A stretch of DNA of 64,000 nt from Promethearchaeota archaeon (GCA_029838195.1 JALGVJ010000003.1:1-64000), one strand, 5' to 3'. Numbered from the stretch's first letter, positions 17,450-25,999 are shown. Numbers and translations: made by a program. Notes: generated by a model from the letters alone, not told the origin.

Positions 17450-18241
17450 ATGTTTGATATATCAAATAAAAAAATAGTAGATCTATCAATCATGATGGAT
17501 CCAACCGATCCTAATCATGCTAAAGAAACTCAATGGATAAAACAGAGAGGGACAATCCCTCCCGCATACATACCGGAAGAGCGTATCGTTGTTGAACCAT
17601 ATATTTTCATGGCAGATAGGTGCATGTGTGAATGGTTGACCATGTGGAGTCATGCAGGAACTCATCTTGAAGTTGCAATCCATTCTTATGTATATGGAGC
17701 AACGGATATTCCTGAAAAAATGCATTATAGTATTGGTGATGTACCCTTAGAAGATCTATGTGGTGAAGGTTATGCTATCGATCTAACATTTGTAGGAAAA
17801 GAAAAGAAAGAAAGTGATCCTAAAGTCATAATGGATCGATTAGAAAGATTATCCGTGTCAGGTCCGCAAGTTTTTCCTGAAGATATTGAAAAATGGGAGG
17901 AGCGAAATAATACGCACATAGAGAAAGGAGATATAGTTTTTTTACACACGCGACTTGAAATTCCCGACATTCCAATCATTCCAAAAGAGACATGTAGTTA
18001 TTTAGTACGAAGAAGAAGGATAAAGGCTATCGGCACTAATGATCATACGATCATTTATGGCGGATTAGGGCACATGTTCCTGCATGAACGTCGCATGCCT
18101 GTTGTTGAGATGTTAACCAATTTAGAAAAGATTGGCAATCAGAGAGCTTATTTCATTATTTCTCCTTTACCCATTAAGGGGATAGGAGGATCTCCCGCTC
18201 GTGTATTAGCATTTGTGGACGAAATAATCGAAGATAAATGA
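17450..18241 (+). CDS. cyclase-family metal hydrolase (kynurenine formamidase-like fold)
   Basis: A 263-residue protein of the cyclase family (PF04199-type): SHAGTHLEVAIHSYVYG is the metal motif HxGTHxDxxxH with Glu in place of Asp, followed later by HTRLEIPD, NDHTIIYGG and ending with ISPLPIKGIGGSPARVLAF. The family includes arylformamidase and isatin hydrolase and hydrolyses amide, lactam or lactone bonds. In a sugar cluster a lactonase after the dehydrogenase step is an attractive guess. A 102-base A-rich spacer with an aaaatagggg ribosome-binding site precedes it. Confidence 0.8.
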   Translation: MFDISNKKIVDLSIMMDPTDPNHAKETQWIKQRGTIPPAYIPEERIVVEPYIFMADRCMCEWLTMWSHAGTHLEVAIHSYVYGATDIPEKMHYSIGDVPLEDLCGEGYAIDLTFVGKEKKESDPKVIMDRLERLSVSGPQVFPEDIEKWEERNNTHIEKGDIVFLHTRLEIPDIPIIPKETCSYLVRRRRIKAIGTNDHTIIYGGLGHMFLHERRMPVVEMLTNLEKIGNQRAYFIISPLPIKGIGGSPARVLAFVDEIIEDK

Positions 18242-18327
18242 ATTAAATAATATTTTTTTTAGTTATTATTGAATTTTTTTAGAAAAAATAACAATAAATA
18301 AGAAAATAGTTTTAAAAAAAACTTAAG

Positions 18328-19011
18328 ATGGATAAAATGACAGAATTCATTTTCATGTTAACTTACAATGATGTCACTAAAAAAGACGCTATAGAAATTT
18401 ATGAGGGTATTAGGGACATTTCGGATTTGAAATTCATTGGTTTTAAGAATATAGGATTAGAAATGGAACAATATGAAAAATTAGTAGCAATGATGAAAGA
18501 GGATGGAAAAACCATTTTCTTAGAAGTAGTTTCAGATTCAGAAGAAGCATCAATAAAATCTGCAGAGGTCGGTCTTAAATTGGGAGTGGATTATTTAATT
18601 GGAACGATGAAACAATATATTGATCCAACTCTTAAAATTATAAGGGGTAAACCGATCAAATTCATGCCTTACATTGGAGATGTAATAGGACACCCTTGTA
18701 TCTTGACGGGAACCATTGAATCAATACAAGAAGATGCAATAAATATTGAAAAAAAAGGAGTTGATGGAATTAATCTCTTGGCATATAGGCATGAAACCGT
18801 TAATGTTGAAAAATTAATTAAAAAAGTCATGGAAGTAATGAAAACAAAACTAATCGTCGCCGGTAGCATAAGTACACCCCATCAAGTAAAAAAAATGCAA
18901 GAACTTGATGTATGGGCATTTACCATCGGAAGCGCAATTTTTGATAAAAAATTCGTTCCTAAAGGCTCTAATGCTGACAACATCAAAACTGTATTAAAAA
19001 TATTGTCGTGA
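18328..19011 (+). CDS. TIM-barrel protein of the phosphate-binding superfamily, possible sugar-phosphate lyase or isomerase
   Basis: A 227-residue beta/alpha barrel. The end reads KLIVAGSISTPHQVKKMQEL and then WAFTIGSAIFDKKFVP, the two-loop phosphate clamp of the HisA/TrpF/3-keto-gulonate-phosphate decarboxylase superfamily. Barrel strands such as FIGFKNIGL, IFLEVVSDS, YLIGTM and GINLLAYRHE are evident, with charged residues at strand ends. Since an FGGY kinase is encoded in the same cluster, its substrate is probably the phosphorylated sugar. I do not recognise a named family. Confidence 0.6.
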   Translation: MDKMTEFIFMLTYNDVTKKDAIEIYEGIRDISDLKFIGFKNIGLEMEQYEKLVAMMKEDGKTIFLEVVSDSEEASIKSAEVGLKLGVDYLIGTMKQYIDPTLKIIRGKPIKFMPYIGDVIGHPCILTGTIESIQEDAINIEKKGVDGINLLAYRHETVNVEKLIKKVMEVMKTKLIVAGSISTPHQVKKMQELDVWAFTIGSAIFDKKFVPKGSNADNIKTVLKILS

Positions 19012-19047
19012 TTCATAAAAATAAAAAAAATGAGAGAGTTCATAAGA

Positions 19048-20439
19048 ATGTCAAAAAAATCTACCGGCATTTTTCAAAAATTGTCCTATGGAATCGGTTC
19101 TATCGCAGATACGGGCTCATATTCAATCGTGAGCACATTTTTACTTTTTTTTTTAATAGACGTGGTTTATCTTAATGCTTGGTTAGCATCATTAGTATAC
19201 ATGATAGCCTATGGTATTTGGAATGCTATAAATGACCCAATCGTGGGTGTCTTATCCGATCGTACTCATACACGATGGGGTCGAAGAAAACCATGGATAA
19301 TGATTGGAGCTCCGCTTTCTTTACTTTTTTACATTTTAATGTGGGGTCCACCAACAAAAATTAGCAATACGGAAATCTTCATTTTCATGCTCCTCGTAGT
19401 AATAGGTTATGAGTTTGCATATAGCATGGCCGCAGTTACATGGTTTGCTGTATTTCCTGAAATATGGATTACTGTAGAAGAACGAAGCGAAATTGTGATT
19501 TATAGGCAAGTATTTGCCGTATTTGGAGGTGCTCTGGCAGTGGGATTGTTTCCCGTCATTCAAGTGCATCTTTCTGAGATTCTTGAAGAAAAAATTGGAT
19601 GGACGTTGGCCGGAGCAATCTTGGGAACGATATTTACTATTTGCTTTTTAATTTCATTGTTGGGGATTAAAGAGCGAAAAGAATATTCTTTGGACCAGCA
19701 AATGCCCTTGCTGATCTCTATTAAAACCACCTTTAAAAACAAGACACTTTTAACGTACATGATCATTGATTTGATGACTTGGAGCATGTTTGGGTGGATG
19801 AGTGCCATGTCTCCATTCTTTGTTACTCATTCACTGGGCTTAGGTTTAGATGTAGTTGCTTTAATAATGCTTCCAAACATGATCACTACGATTCTTTTTT
19901 TTGCACCTTGGAGAAAAATATATATTCGTTTCGGTTGTAAAAAGACATTAGCTCTAAGTTGCATTTTACAAGCGGGAGTTTATTTGATGGTTTTTACCAT
20001 AAAGGATATTATAGGGCTTGTCTTATGGGGGTTCTTCATGGGAATGTGCACAGCTGGAATTCTAGTAGCACGAGAAGTCATGATGGGTGATGTTGTAGAT
20101 GAAGATGAGCTTAAAACCGGGATAAGAAGGGAGGGATCTTATTTTGGATTCATGATAATGGTCGAAAAAATGTCATTAGTGGTAATCGGTCTTTTTACTG
20201 CTATCTTGTTAAGCGTATTCATCGGTTATGATCCCCAATTACCTGATCCTCCATACATGGATATCGCATTAAGGATCGGAATGGTAATAATGATTGGAAT
20301 ATTTACTATCATCTTGTTAATGTTTTTAAATTTTTATCCTTTAAGCAAAGAAAAAGTTGCCGAAATGCAAGAACAATTGGAAATAATACATGAAAAAAAA
20401 AAAGAACAATTAATGAAAAATACAAATACAAATCTCTAA
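19048..20439 (+). CDS. GPH-family sugar:cation symporter (MelB-like)
   Basis: A 12-helix major-facilitator protein of the glycoside-pentoside-hexuronide family, shown by NAINDPIVGVLSDRTHTRWG and RRKPWIMIGAPLSLLFY between helices 2 and 4. The frame is open from an earlier ATG at 19030, but MSKKSTGIFQKLSYGIGSIAD is the natural family start. About 463 residues, normal. It would bring in the cluster's substrate with sodium or protons. The C-terminal tail is charged and Lys-rich. Confidence 0.88.
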   Translation: MSKKSTGIFQKLSYGIGSIADTGSYSIVSTFLLFFLIDVVYLNAWLASLVYMIAYGIWNAINDPIVGVLSDRTHTRWGRRKPWIMIGAPLSLLFYILMWGPPTKISNTEIFIFMLLVVIGYEFAYSMAAVTWFAVFPEIWITVEERSEIVIYRQVFAVFGGALAVGLFPVIQVHLSEILEEKIGWTLAGAILGTIFTICFLISLLGIKERKEYSLDQQMPLLISIKTTFKNKTLLTYMIIDLMTWSMFGWMSAMSPFFVTHSLGLGLDVVALIMLPNMITTILFFAPWRKIYIRFGCKKTLALSCILQAGVYLMVFTIKDIIGLVLWGFFMGMCTAGILVAREVMMGDVVDEDELKTGIRREGSYFGFMIMVEKMSLVVIGLFTAILLSVFIGYDPQLPDPPYMDIALRIGMVIMIGIFTIILLMFLNFYPLSKEKVAEMQEQLEIIHEKKKEQLMKNTNTNL

Positions 20440-20480
20440 AAAATTTTCAAATTAAGATGTAAATAAAAAAGAAAGAGGGA

Positions 20481-20819
20481 ATGATTTTGGGAGAAATAAA
20501 AATTGTTCGGAAAGAAGAAGCAAAAGAATGGCACGAAGATGATGAATTGTGCCATCTTTACCGAGAAGATGAATCGATGGTGTTTGGTACATCGTATTTA
20601 GGTCCCGGTGAGATAGGTGCAGTAGATCCGGGCCACGCACGTGGTAAAGAAGTCTTTTTCTGTGCTCAAGGAAAGGTCATAGTAGAATTTTCTAAGGAAA
20701 AAATTGAATTAAACAAAGGAGATGCAGTTATCATTCCGGAAAATGAGCCTCATAAATTAATTAACAAATTCAATGAGCCAACCTTTATTGTATGGTCGTT
20801 GGCTCCACCTGACAAGTAA
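20481..20819 (+). CDS. single-domain cupin protein
   Basis: A 112-residue cupin: motif 1 around PGHARGKEVFFCAQGKVIVE (His, Glu) and motif 2 in GDAVIIPENEPHKL (Pro, His). Small cupins in sugar clusters are often isomerases, mutarotase-like enzymes or sensors. It lies between the transporter and kinase genes with 11 bases to the kinase ATG, so it belongs to the same transcript. Exact role unknown. Confidence 0.8.
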   Translation: MILGEIKIVRKEEAKEWHEDDELCHLYREDESMVFGTSYLGPGEIGAVDPGHARGKEVFFCAQGKVIVEFSKEKIELNKGDAVIIPENEPHKLINKFNEPTFIVWSLAPPDK

Positions 20820-20830
20820 AGGTGGTAGGA

Positions 20831-22360
20831 ATGGAGGAATACATTCTTTCTTTAGATGCAGGTACCACTGCTTCAAAAATATCATTATTTGATACAAGAG
20901 GTAATTTAATTAGCCTATCAACACAAGAGTACGAGTTATTAACACCAACCGCACTTACAGTAGAAATTTCGGCAGAAAAATTCTGGGAAGCTTTTAAATT
21001 GGGAACACGGGAGGTGTTGAAACATTCAAATATCGATCCGGGTAGCATTAAGGCGTTTAGTTTATCGGCACAAGGGGAAACATTAATTATAATTGACAAG
21101 GAAGGAAAACCATTACGTAATGCAATTTCATGGATGGATAATCGCGCTCAAGAACAAGCAGAAATTCTTTCTAAAGAATTTCCAAATGATGAAGTATATA
21201 AAATAACAGGTCAAGTGTCTATTGTTCCCACTTGGCCTGCGGCAAAACTTCTTTGGATAAAACAGAATGAACCGAAAATATTTGAGAGAATAGAGAAAGT
21301 ATTATTAGTAGAAGATTATTTAATATGGAAACTAACGGGGCAATTTGCTTGTGAAGGATCCTTGATCTGTTCGACCGTTTACTGGAACATTACAACAGAA
21401 AAATGGTGGGATGAAATGTTAGAATTTTTAGGCATTTCACCCGCGCAATTACCAGAAATAAGACATTCCGGTGAGGTTATTGGAAACATTACAGCAAATG
21501 CGGCAAGAGAATTAGGGCTTACTACTAATTTAATTGTTTCAATGGGAGCACTTGATCAAGCATGCGGAACCATCGGAGTTGGAAATGTCAAGCCAGGTAT
21601 ATTTACGGAAAATACAGGAGCTGCATTAGCGATATGTGCGACTCAAGATAAAAACACGCCTACTTTCGATAAACAACGGAGAATTCCCGTTCATTATCAT
21701 GGAATACCTAAACGATACATGTTTCACACCTTTACAACTGGGGGAATGGTTCTACGATGGTATAGAGATAAATTCTGTCAGGAAATTATAAATGTTGCCA
21801 AGGAGAAAGGAATCGATGCTTACAAATTAATTGATGAGATGGTTAGAGAAATTCCTCCGGGAAGCGATGGATTGGTGATGTTACCTCACTTACAAGGCGC
21901 CATGGCTCCAGAAGATAATCCAAATGCTAAAGGTGTCTTTTTTGGTTTTACATTGAAGCATGGAAAAGCTCATTTTGCCAGGGCGATAATGGAAGCAATT
22001 GCTTTTATTGTTCGGAGAAATTTAGATATAGTAGAGGATATTAATATAAAAGTTAATGAAATACGTGTCTTAGGAGGAGGCGCTCGAAGTGATATCTGGA
22101 ATCAAATTAAAGCAGATGTTACAGGAAAAACCTTGGTAAGAACAGTGAATGAAGAAGCAGCTTGTCTCGGAGCAGCCATATTTGCCGGTAAAGGAGCCGG
22201 CATATATTCGAGTATTGAAGATGCCGCAAGCCAAATGATATCCATAAAAAAAAAATATGAACCAAATAATTCCAATATGAAAATATATAGTAATGCATAT
22301 CAAAAATATATTAAACTATATGAAGATTTAATTGATTTATTTTCTTTAAGTAAATCTTAA
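20831..22360 (+). CDS. FGGY-family carbohydrate kinase (xylulokinase-like)
   Basis: About 509 residues with both FGGY lobes: N-terminal phosphate loop ILSLDAGTTASKISLFD, substrate region AISWMDNRAQ, C-terminal ATP lobe with GALDQACGTIGVGNVKPG, ENTGAALAIC and GGGARSDIWNQIKADVTGK, and the late acid in NEEAACLGAAIFA. It would phosphorylate the sugar or oxidised sugar made by the cluster. GTG at 20822 is an alternative start; I prefer ATG at 20831, preceded by ggtggtagga, since the family begins right at this strand. Last gene of the cluster, followed by oligo-T. Confidence 0.88.
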   Translation: MEEYILSLDAGTTASKISLFDTRGNLISLSTQEYELLTPTALTVEISAEKFWEAFKLGTREVLKHSNIDPGSIKAFSLSAQGETLIIIDKEGKPLRNAISWMDNRAQEQAEILSKEFPNDEVYKITGQVSIVPTWPAAKLLWIKQNEPKIFERIEKVLLVEDYLIWKLTGQFACEGSLICSTVYWNITTEKWWDEMLEFLGISPAQLPEIRHSGEVIGNITANAARELGLTTNLIVSMGALDQACGTIGVGNVKPGIFTENTGAALAICATQDKNTPTFDKQRRIPVHYHGIPKRYMFHTFTTGGMVLRWYRDKFCQEIINVAKEKGIDAYKLIDEMVREIPPGSDGLVMLPHLQGAMAPEDNPNAKGVFFGFTLKHGKAHFARAIMEAIAFIVRRNLDIVEDINIKVNEIRVLGGGARSDIWNQIKADVTGKTLVRTVNEEAACLGAAIFAGKGAGIYSSIEDAASQMISIKKKYEPNNSNMKIYSNAYQKYIKLYEDLIDLFSLSKS

Positions 22361-22382
22361 GCAAATTTTATTCTTAATAATA

Positions 22383-22392
22383 TTTTTTTTTT
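22383..22392 (+). terminator. oligo-T terminator of the carbohydrate cluster
   Basis: T-rich run beginning 22 bases after the kinase stop codon; no hairpin is needed for archaeal termination. Confidence 0.4.
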
Positions 22393-22500
22393 CTTTATAT
22401 CATGCCTCATTCTTTAAAATCTTCCGAATTTACACCTTAAACAACAAAAACTTTTTTATTTTAATATCAAGTATCATTTAATTAATATAATTAAGGACTT

Positions 22501-22794
22501 TTAAGTACAAACAAATAACTGATCAGAAAAGTATTCATTTAATTCATTCAATATTCTCATGCGAATATTTTCAAGAGTGCGCATCCCGCATTGGGTTTTA
22601 TACAAGGTATTCATCAATTTATTGCTCGACTCGTTAAACACCTTAATGGAAGGAGAAAAGGCACGCCGAGGGAAAAGCTCATGAAAATGTTGGAATCGAA
22701 ACACGTTTTCCTCATTGTTTAGTAAAGTCAATATAGCATTTTTTAACCAAGGATGCATTCCGGGTTTTAACAAGCCCAAAAGGAATTTTGGCAA
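22501..22794 (-). CDS. hypothetical ORF, perhaps mobile-element fragment (97 aa)
   Basis: The frame reads MPKFLLGLLKPGMHPWLKNA and ends EYFSDQLFVCT. It stays open upstream to about 22845 (FNFKRKEKRFYL just before the Met), with no better start and no ribosome-binding site. No family recognised. It lies next to a copy of a transposase 3' end and a decayed ATPase gene, so a remnant is likely. Confidence 0.3.
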   Translation of the reverse strand: MPKFLLGLLKPGMHPWLKNAILTLLNNEENVFRFQHFHELFPRRAFSPSIKVFNESSNKLMNTLYKTQCGMRTLENIRMRILNELNEYFSDQLFVCT

Positions 22795-22958
22795 ATAAAA
22801 TCTTTTTTCTTTACGTTTAAAATTAAAGGAAATACCTTTTCTCCGGCAAATTCACAGCAAAATGTTCTGTTTTTTTCTCTCCTTAAAAGGATGTGATCTT
22901 TAAGTGTAGCGAACAAAAAAATTTGAATGAATATTAACTAATATAATCAATATATTAA

Positions 22959-22984
22959 ATCGTATCAGTTTAAGGAGATTATTT
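22959..22984 (+). mobile_element. short remnant of the 12.6-kb transposase gene end
   Basis: These 26 bases are identical to the 3' end of the transposase remnant on the opposite strand near 12646-12674 and encode the same RISLRRLF tail. Nothing else of the element is visible on either side. Confidence 0.6.
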
Positions 22985-22996
22985 TATGAAAAACCG

Positions 22997-23310
22997 TTAA
23001 TTTTGTTCCTCTAAGATTCTTTTGATATCCTCAAAATCTAACGCAATAATATTATTTAAAATTAATTTTTCCTTTTGCGTGAAACTCTTTGCTATTACTC
23101 CAAAATATTCTATTCAACAATTCCGTTCCCATTCTATTAATTATGCTTTTCTTTTGAGTTCTTCAATAATTTTCCTTGTTTTCTGAAAGGTAGATTAGCC
23201 CATTTGAATTCAAAAAAAGTAATCTCTTTCGCCTTTTCATTTATCGTAAGGATATCTATTTCATCCTTCTTGAAATCTGTCTCTCTTTCTATTAACAAAA
23301 TTACTAATCA
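22997..23310 (-). pseudogene. archaeal AAA ATPase, DUF234 C-terminal domain, decayed
   Basis: Minus-strand frames, pieced together across frameshifts and stops, read EIDILTINEKAKEITFFEFKW, then ILEELKRKA, then EYFGVIAKSFTQKEKLILNN and a final DFEDIKRILEEQN before the stop at 22997-22999. This is the restriction-nuclease-like C-terminal domain (DUF234) of archaeal STAND-type ATPases, with the D..E.K nuclease core still readable. The ATPase part is missing. Confidence 0.65.
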
Positions 23311-23546
23311 TGATTAGTACTAATCTAAATTAGTATAAATTCTTTTTAAATTTTGAATTTATATTAAATTCTTATATAATCTAGTAAATTTTAAACTCTA
23401 TTGAAATAATAATTAAAGGAAAAAGATAATGCTTAACTTTATCGATTTGCGTTGTCATGGAACTCGATCCCTCTCATTTCTATTATTTGAAATATTGTTA
23501 TTTTTCCTAAAATTTTCATCTACTTAGTTTTATTTTAAAATATTTC

Positions 23547-24332
23547 TCAAATAGTAGGAAATACTATCGTCCATTTATTTTCATTCATTAAATTCGCCGT
23601 TCTACCCATTAACTCAACTGCTAATTCTCTATCAAGATTTCTTAAGATTGAATGATTATCTATTTCATCATATAACTCATATCCATTATCTATTAAATTA
23701 ATTCCATATCCAAAAAAAGTTTTTAATCCCTTGTCTAAAGAACTTATTTTTCTGCCTTCAAAAATATAATATGCTAATGCTTCGAGTTGATATGATTTAA
23801 AACATTTTCCATTAATATAATTCCATTTTTTTAATAGCTTTATCAGTTTTGTTCCTAATCCGTTATTCTTTTTATTTAAATCATTTAATTTTTCCTCATC
23901 TAACTCTGGATTAATAACAATTGTATTTCCACCTTCTGGAATTCTGAGAAAACCACGATTCAATTCAATTGCCGGAATTAAGTCTAATTCTATATCATTA
24001 TTAAAAAGGCACGGAATCGCATGTAGATAAGGTGGGCCACGAGCAATTTCAAAAGGTACGTAATATTCTTCTAAATCTCTTAATTTATATTCGAAATTAC
24101 TTAATAAATTATATTCTTCAAAGTATCCCTTAAAATACACGTCTACATCAAAATAGTTTCTGATGCATGTGTATCTATCAAAACTGCCTCCATATCTATA
24201 TCCATAACAATTTGGTTCAACTTGAGAAAATTCATTGTGAATCTTTTTTATACAATTTTTAATATATTTCTTTCTTTCGGGAGTTATTGAAATTTTTATT
24301 AAAATTTTTTCTAAATACTGATTTGGATTCAT
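23547..24332 (-). CDS. CD-NTase (cGAS/OAS-like second-messenger nucleotidyltransferase)
   Basis: A 261-residue polymerase-beta-fold nucleotidyltransferase. The GS motif is YGGSFDRY (G49 S50), the first two catalytic acids are D62 and D64 in YFDVDVYF, and the third is D117 in IELDLIPAI. After it come GFLRIPEGGNTIVINP and LIKLLKKWNYINGKCFKSYQ, then LEALAYYIF: the order IPD-like loop, TNP-like strand, LIKLLKxWN helix and LExLA helix is that of CBASS CD-NTases and OAS, not of CCA-adding enzymes. It should make a cyclic or linear oligonucleotide. Cotranscribed 23 bases after the wHTH-CARF gene. No CBASS effector, E2 or HORMA gene is adjacent. Confidence 0.8.
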   Translation of the reverse strand: MNPNQYLEKILIKISITPERKKYIKNCIKKIHNEFSQVEPNCYGYRYGGSFDRYTCIRNYFDVDVYFKGYFEEYNLLSNFEYKLRDLEEYYVPFEIARGPPYLHAIPCLFNNDIELDLIPAIELNRGFLRIPEGGNTIVINPELDEEKLNDLNKKNNGLGTKLIKLLKKWNYINGKCFKSYQLEALAYYIFEGRKISSLDKGLKTFFGYGINLIDNGYELYDEIDNHSILRNLDRELAVELMGRTANLMNENKWTIVFPTI

Positions 24333-24355
24333 TTTTTAAAGCCTTCCAACCTTAT

Positions 24356-25075
24356 TTAATCGAATAACTTAATCTCTCCTTCTATTTTCATTTTAGAAAG
24401 AGAATATAATCGATAATTCTTTTTCTCGTCCATGGCGCAATAAACACTCGGAATGAGATATTTATTAGATAATTCTAATAACTTTAGGGTATATAATTTA
24501 CTTAAAGGGGTTAAATCTAAAATAATATCGGCATTTTTCATTTCTTTGCTAATTATGCTTTCTACTTCTTTAAAAAATTTAGATCCAAGATTTCGGTAAT
24601 CCTCATAATTATATGAAAAAGTCTTATGAATTTCAATTAATTTTTCAGATTCTTGCTTTTCTTTTCTTTTTGCCTCGGCGTCTGGAGATGTAAAACAAAT
24701 AATTTTTGAAATGGGATAACGTTTCTCTTTTAATAATTTGAATACCCTATCAGGAACTTTATAACCCTCTTTTAATACACCATATCCAGTAATGAGAGTG
24801 AAATTTTTTATTTCATAGCCTAAAATTTGACGTACTTGTTGCCGAGCAGTAGAATTTAACAAAATATTATTTATTTTAACATTTCCGACTTGTTGAAGGG
24901 TAATTCTCTGAATTAAACCCAAATCTTCTAATCGATTCAAGTGATAATGCAAATTAGAGCCGGTAGTTTTCAATTTTCGCTGTAATTCTTTTTGCTGGTA
25001 TTCTCTCTTAAATAATAATCTTAATATTTTTATTTGCGTTTCTGGAAAATCCTTTTTAATTAAATTTTTTTTCAT
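24356..25075 (-). CDS. winged-helix regulator with C-terminal CARF-like domain
   Basis: A 239-residue protein. Residues 8-75 form a winged helix (ETQIKILRLLFKREYQQKEL, recognition helix around TTGSNLHYHLNRLEDLGL). Residues 90-239 are Rossmann-like: LITGYGVLKEG, SKIICFTSPDAEAKRKEK, and ADIILDLTPLSKLYTLKLLE, the last matching the D/N-L-T/S-G-G-x-K nucleotide-binding turn of CARF domains with Pro-Leu-Ser replacing Gly-Gly-Thr. Order is wHTH then CARF, the reverse of Csa3. It is followed by the CD-NTase in one operon and faces viperin across a promoter with two operator-like sites. Inference: it senses the CD-NTase product and controls viperin and itself. Confidence 0.72.
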   Translation of the reverse strand: MKKNLIKKDFPETQIKILRLLFKREYQQKELQRKLKTTGSNLHYHLNRLEDLGLIQRITLQQVGNVKINNILLNSTARQQVRQILGYEIKNFTLITGYGVLKEGYKVPDRVFKLLKEKRYPISKIICFTSPDAEAKRKEKQESEKLIEIHKTFSYNYEDYRNLGSKFFKEVESIISKEMKNADIILDLTPLSKLYTLKLLELSNKYLIPSVYCAMDEKKNYRLYSLSKMKIEGEIKLFD

Positions 25076-25112
25076 TACGTTTATATGATTTTTAAAAATT
25101 ATAATATTTTAC

Positions 25113-25151
25113 TTTAACGGCCGTTAAATGATAGACCGAACGGCGGTTAAA
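25113..25151. promoter_or_regulatory. paired operator sites in the divergent wHTH-CARF/viperin promoter
   Basis: A perfect 16-bp palindrome TTTAACGGCCGTTAAA (25113-25128) is followed 23 bp later by a near-copy, AACGGCGGTTAAA (25139-25151), matching 12 of 13 bases. A second inverted motif CCGAACGG overlaps the copy. Both sit upstream of the viperin TATA-like stretch (atatttaa, about 25158-25165), which lies near 25 bases from the ATG and suggests a leaderless mRNA. GC-rich palindromes stand out sharply here. The adjacent winged-helix protein is the obvious candidate to bind them. Confidence 0.75.
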
Positions 25152-25186
25152 CAAGGATATTTAAGGGAAATAAAAATCTATTACAT

Positions 25187-25999
25187 ATGAAAAAACACGT
25201 GAATTTTCATTTTTGGCCTTATTGTAAATTTAAATGCAAGTATTGTTTTTTAAAATTTGAATACGTGAAAAGACCTTTATCCAAGAAAGATTGTATGAGT
25301 ATCCTCTTAGCGTTATGGGAATTCGGAGCTGAGAAAATTAATTTCGTAGGGGGAGAGCCTACTTTATGCCCATTCTTAGGAGAATTAATTGCTTACGCCA
25401 AGAATTTAGGCTTCACGACCAGTATCGTTTCAAATGGAACGGTAATTACACCTTCTTTCTTAAGGAAGTATGGAAAAAATATCGATTGGATTGGATTAAG
25501 CCTTGATTCCGGAAATGAAGAGACTCAAAAAGCCCTTGGACGTGGAAATGGCAACTACGTCCAAAAAACGATTAATAAAAGTCTCATGATCAAAAAATCA
25601 GGAATTAAATTAAAGATCAATACCGTTATAACTCGTTTGAATGTTAATGAGGACATGTCTGCTGTTATTAATAAAATCGCTCCTGATAGATGGAAAGTTT
25701 TCCAAATGCTCATCATTAAGGGACAAAATGATAATGAAGCAAAAAATCTCACCATTTCCTCATCTGAATTCAAGAATTTTACTAAAAGATATGCTGATTT
25801 TAATCCAATAGCTGAGAATAATGACGCAATGGTAGATTCTTATATCATGATCGACCCTTTAGGTAGATTCTTCCAAAACTCAGGAGGCACCTATAGTTAT
25901 AGCATGCCAATTTTACAAGTGGGCGTGTTTAATGCTTTTGACCAAATCACGTTTAATCATGATAAATTTATAAAAAGAGGCGGAATCTATTCTTTCTAA
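25187..25999 (+). CDS. archaeal viperin (radical SAM ddhNTP synthase)
   Basis: A 270-residue radical SAM enzyme that follows eukaryotic viperin end to end: VNFHFWPYCKFKCKYCF with cluster cysteines C13, C17, C20; EKINFVGGEPTLCP; SIVSNGTVI; IGLSLDSGNEETQKALGRG; KINTVITRLNVNEDM; DRWKVFQMLIIKGQN; and the C-terminal VDSYIMIDPLGRFF and FIKRGGIY. Prokaryotic viperins convert CTP, GTP or UTP to 3'-deoxy-3',4'-didehydro nucleotides that terminate viral RNA synthesis. It lacks the amphipathic N-terminal helix of animal viperin. No nucleotide kinase lies beside it, unlike many relatives. Confidence 0.92.
   Translation: MKKHVNFHFWPYCKFKCKYCFLKFEYVKRPLSKKDCMSILLALWEFGAEKINFVGGEPTLCPFLGELIAYAKNLGFTTSIVSNGTVITPSFLRKYGKNIDWIGLSLDSGNEETQKALGRGNGNYVQKTINKSLMIKKSGIKLKINTVITRLNVNEDMSAVINKIAPDRWKVFQMLIIKGQNDNEAKNLTISSSEFKNFTKRYADFNPIAENNDAMVDSYIMIDPLGRFFQNSGGTYSYSMPILQVGVFNAFDQITFNHDKFIKRGGIYSF

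Noticed and set aside
23547..24332. CCA-adding enzyme or MntA-type nucleotidyltransferase
   Set aside because: The order of IPEGG, NP and LIKLLKKWN motifs after the third Asp fits CD-NTase/OAS; it is also much shorter than archaeal CCA enzymes and longer than minimal nucleotidyltransferases.
25187..25999. Generic radical SAM maturase
   Set aside because: The match to viperin extends through the KINTVITRLNVNEDM, DRWKVFQ and C-terminal KRGGIY segments, which generic maturases lack.
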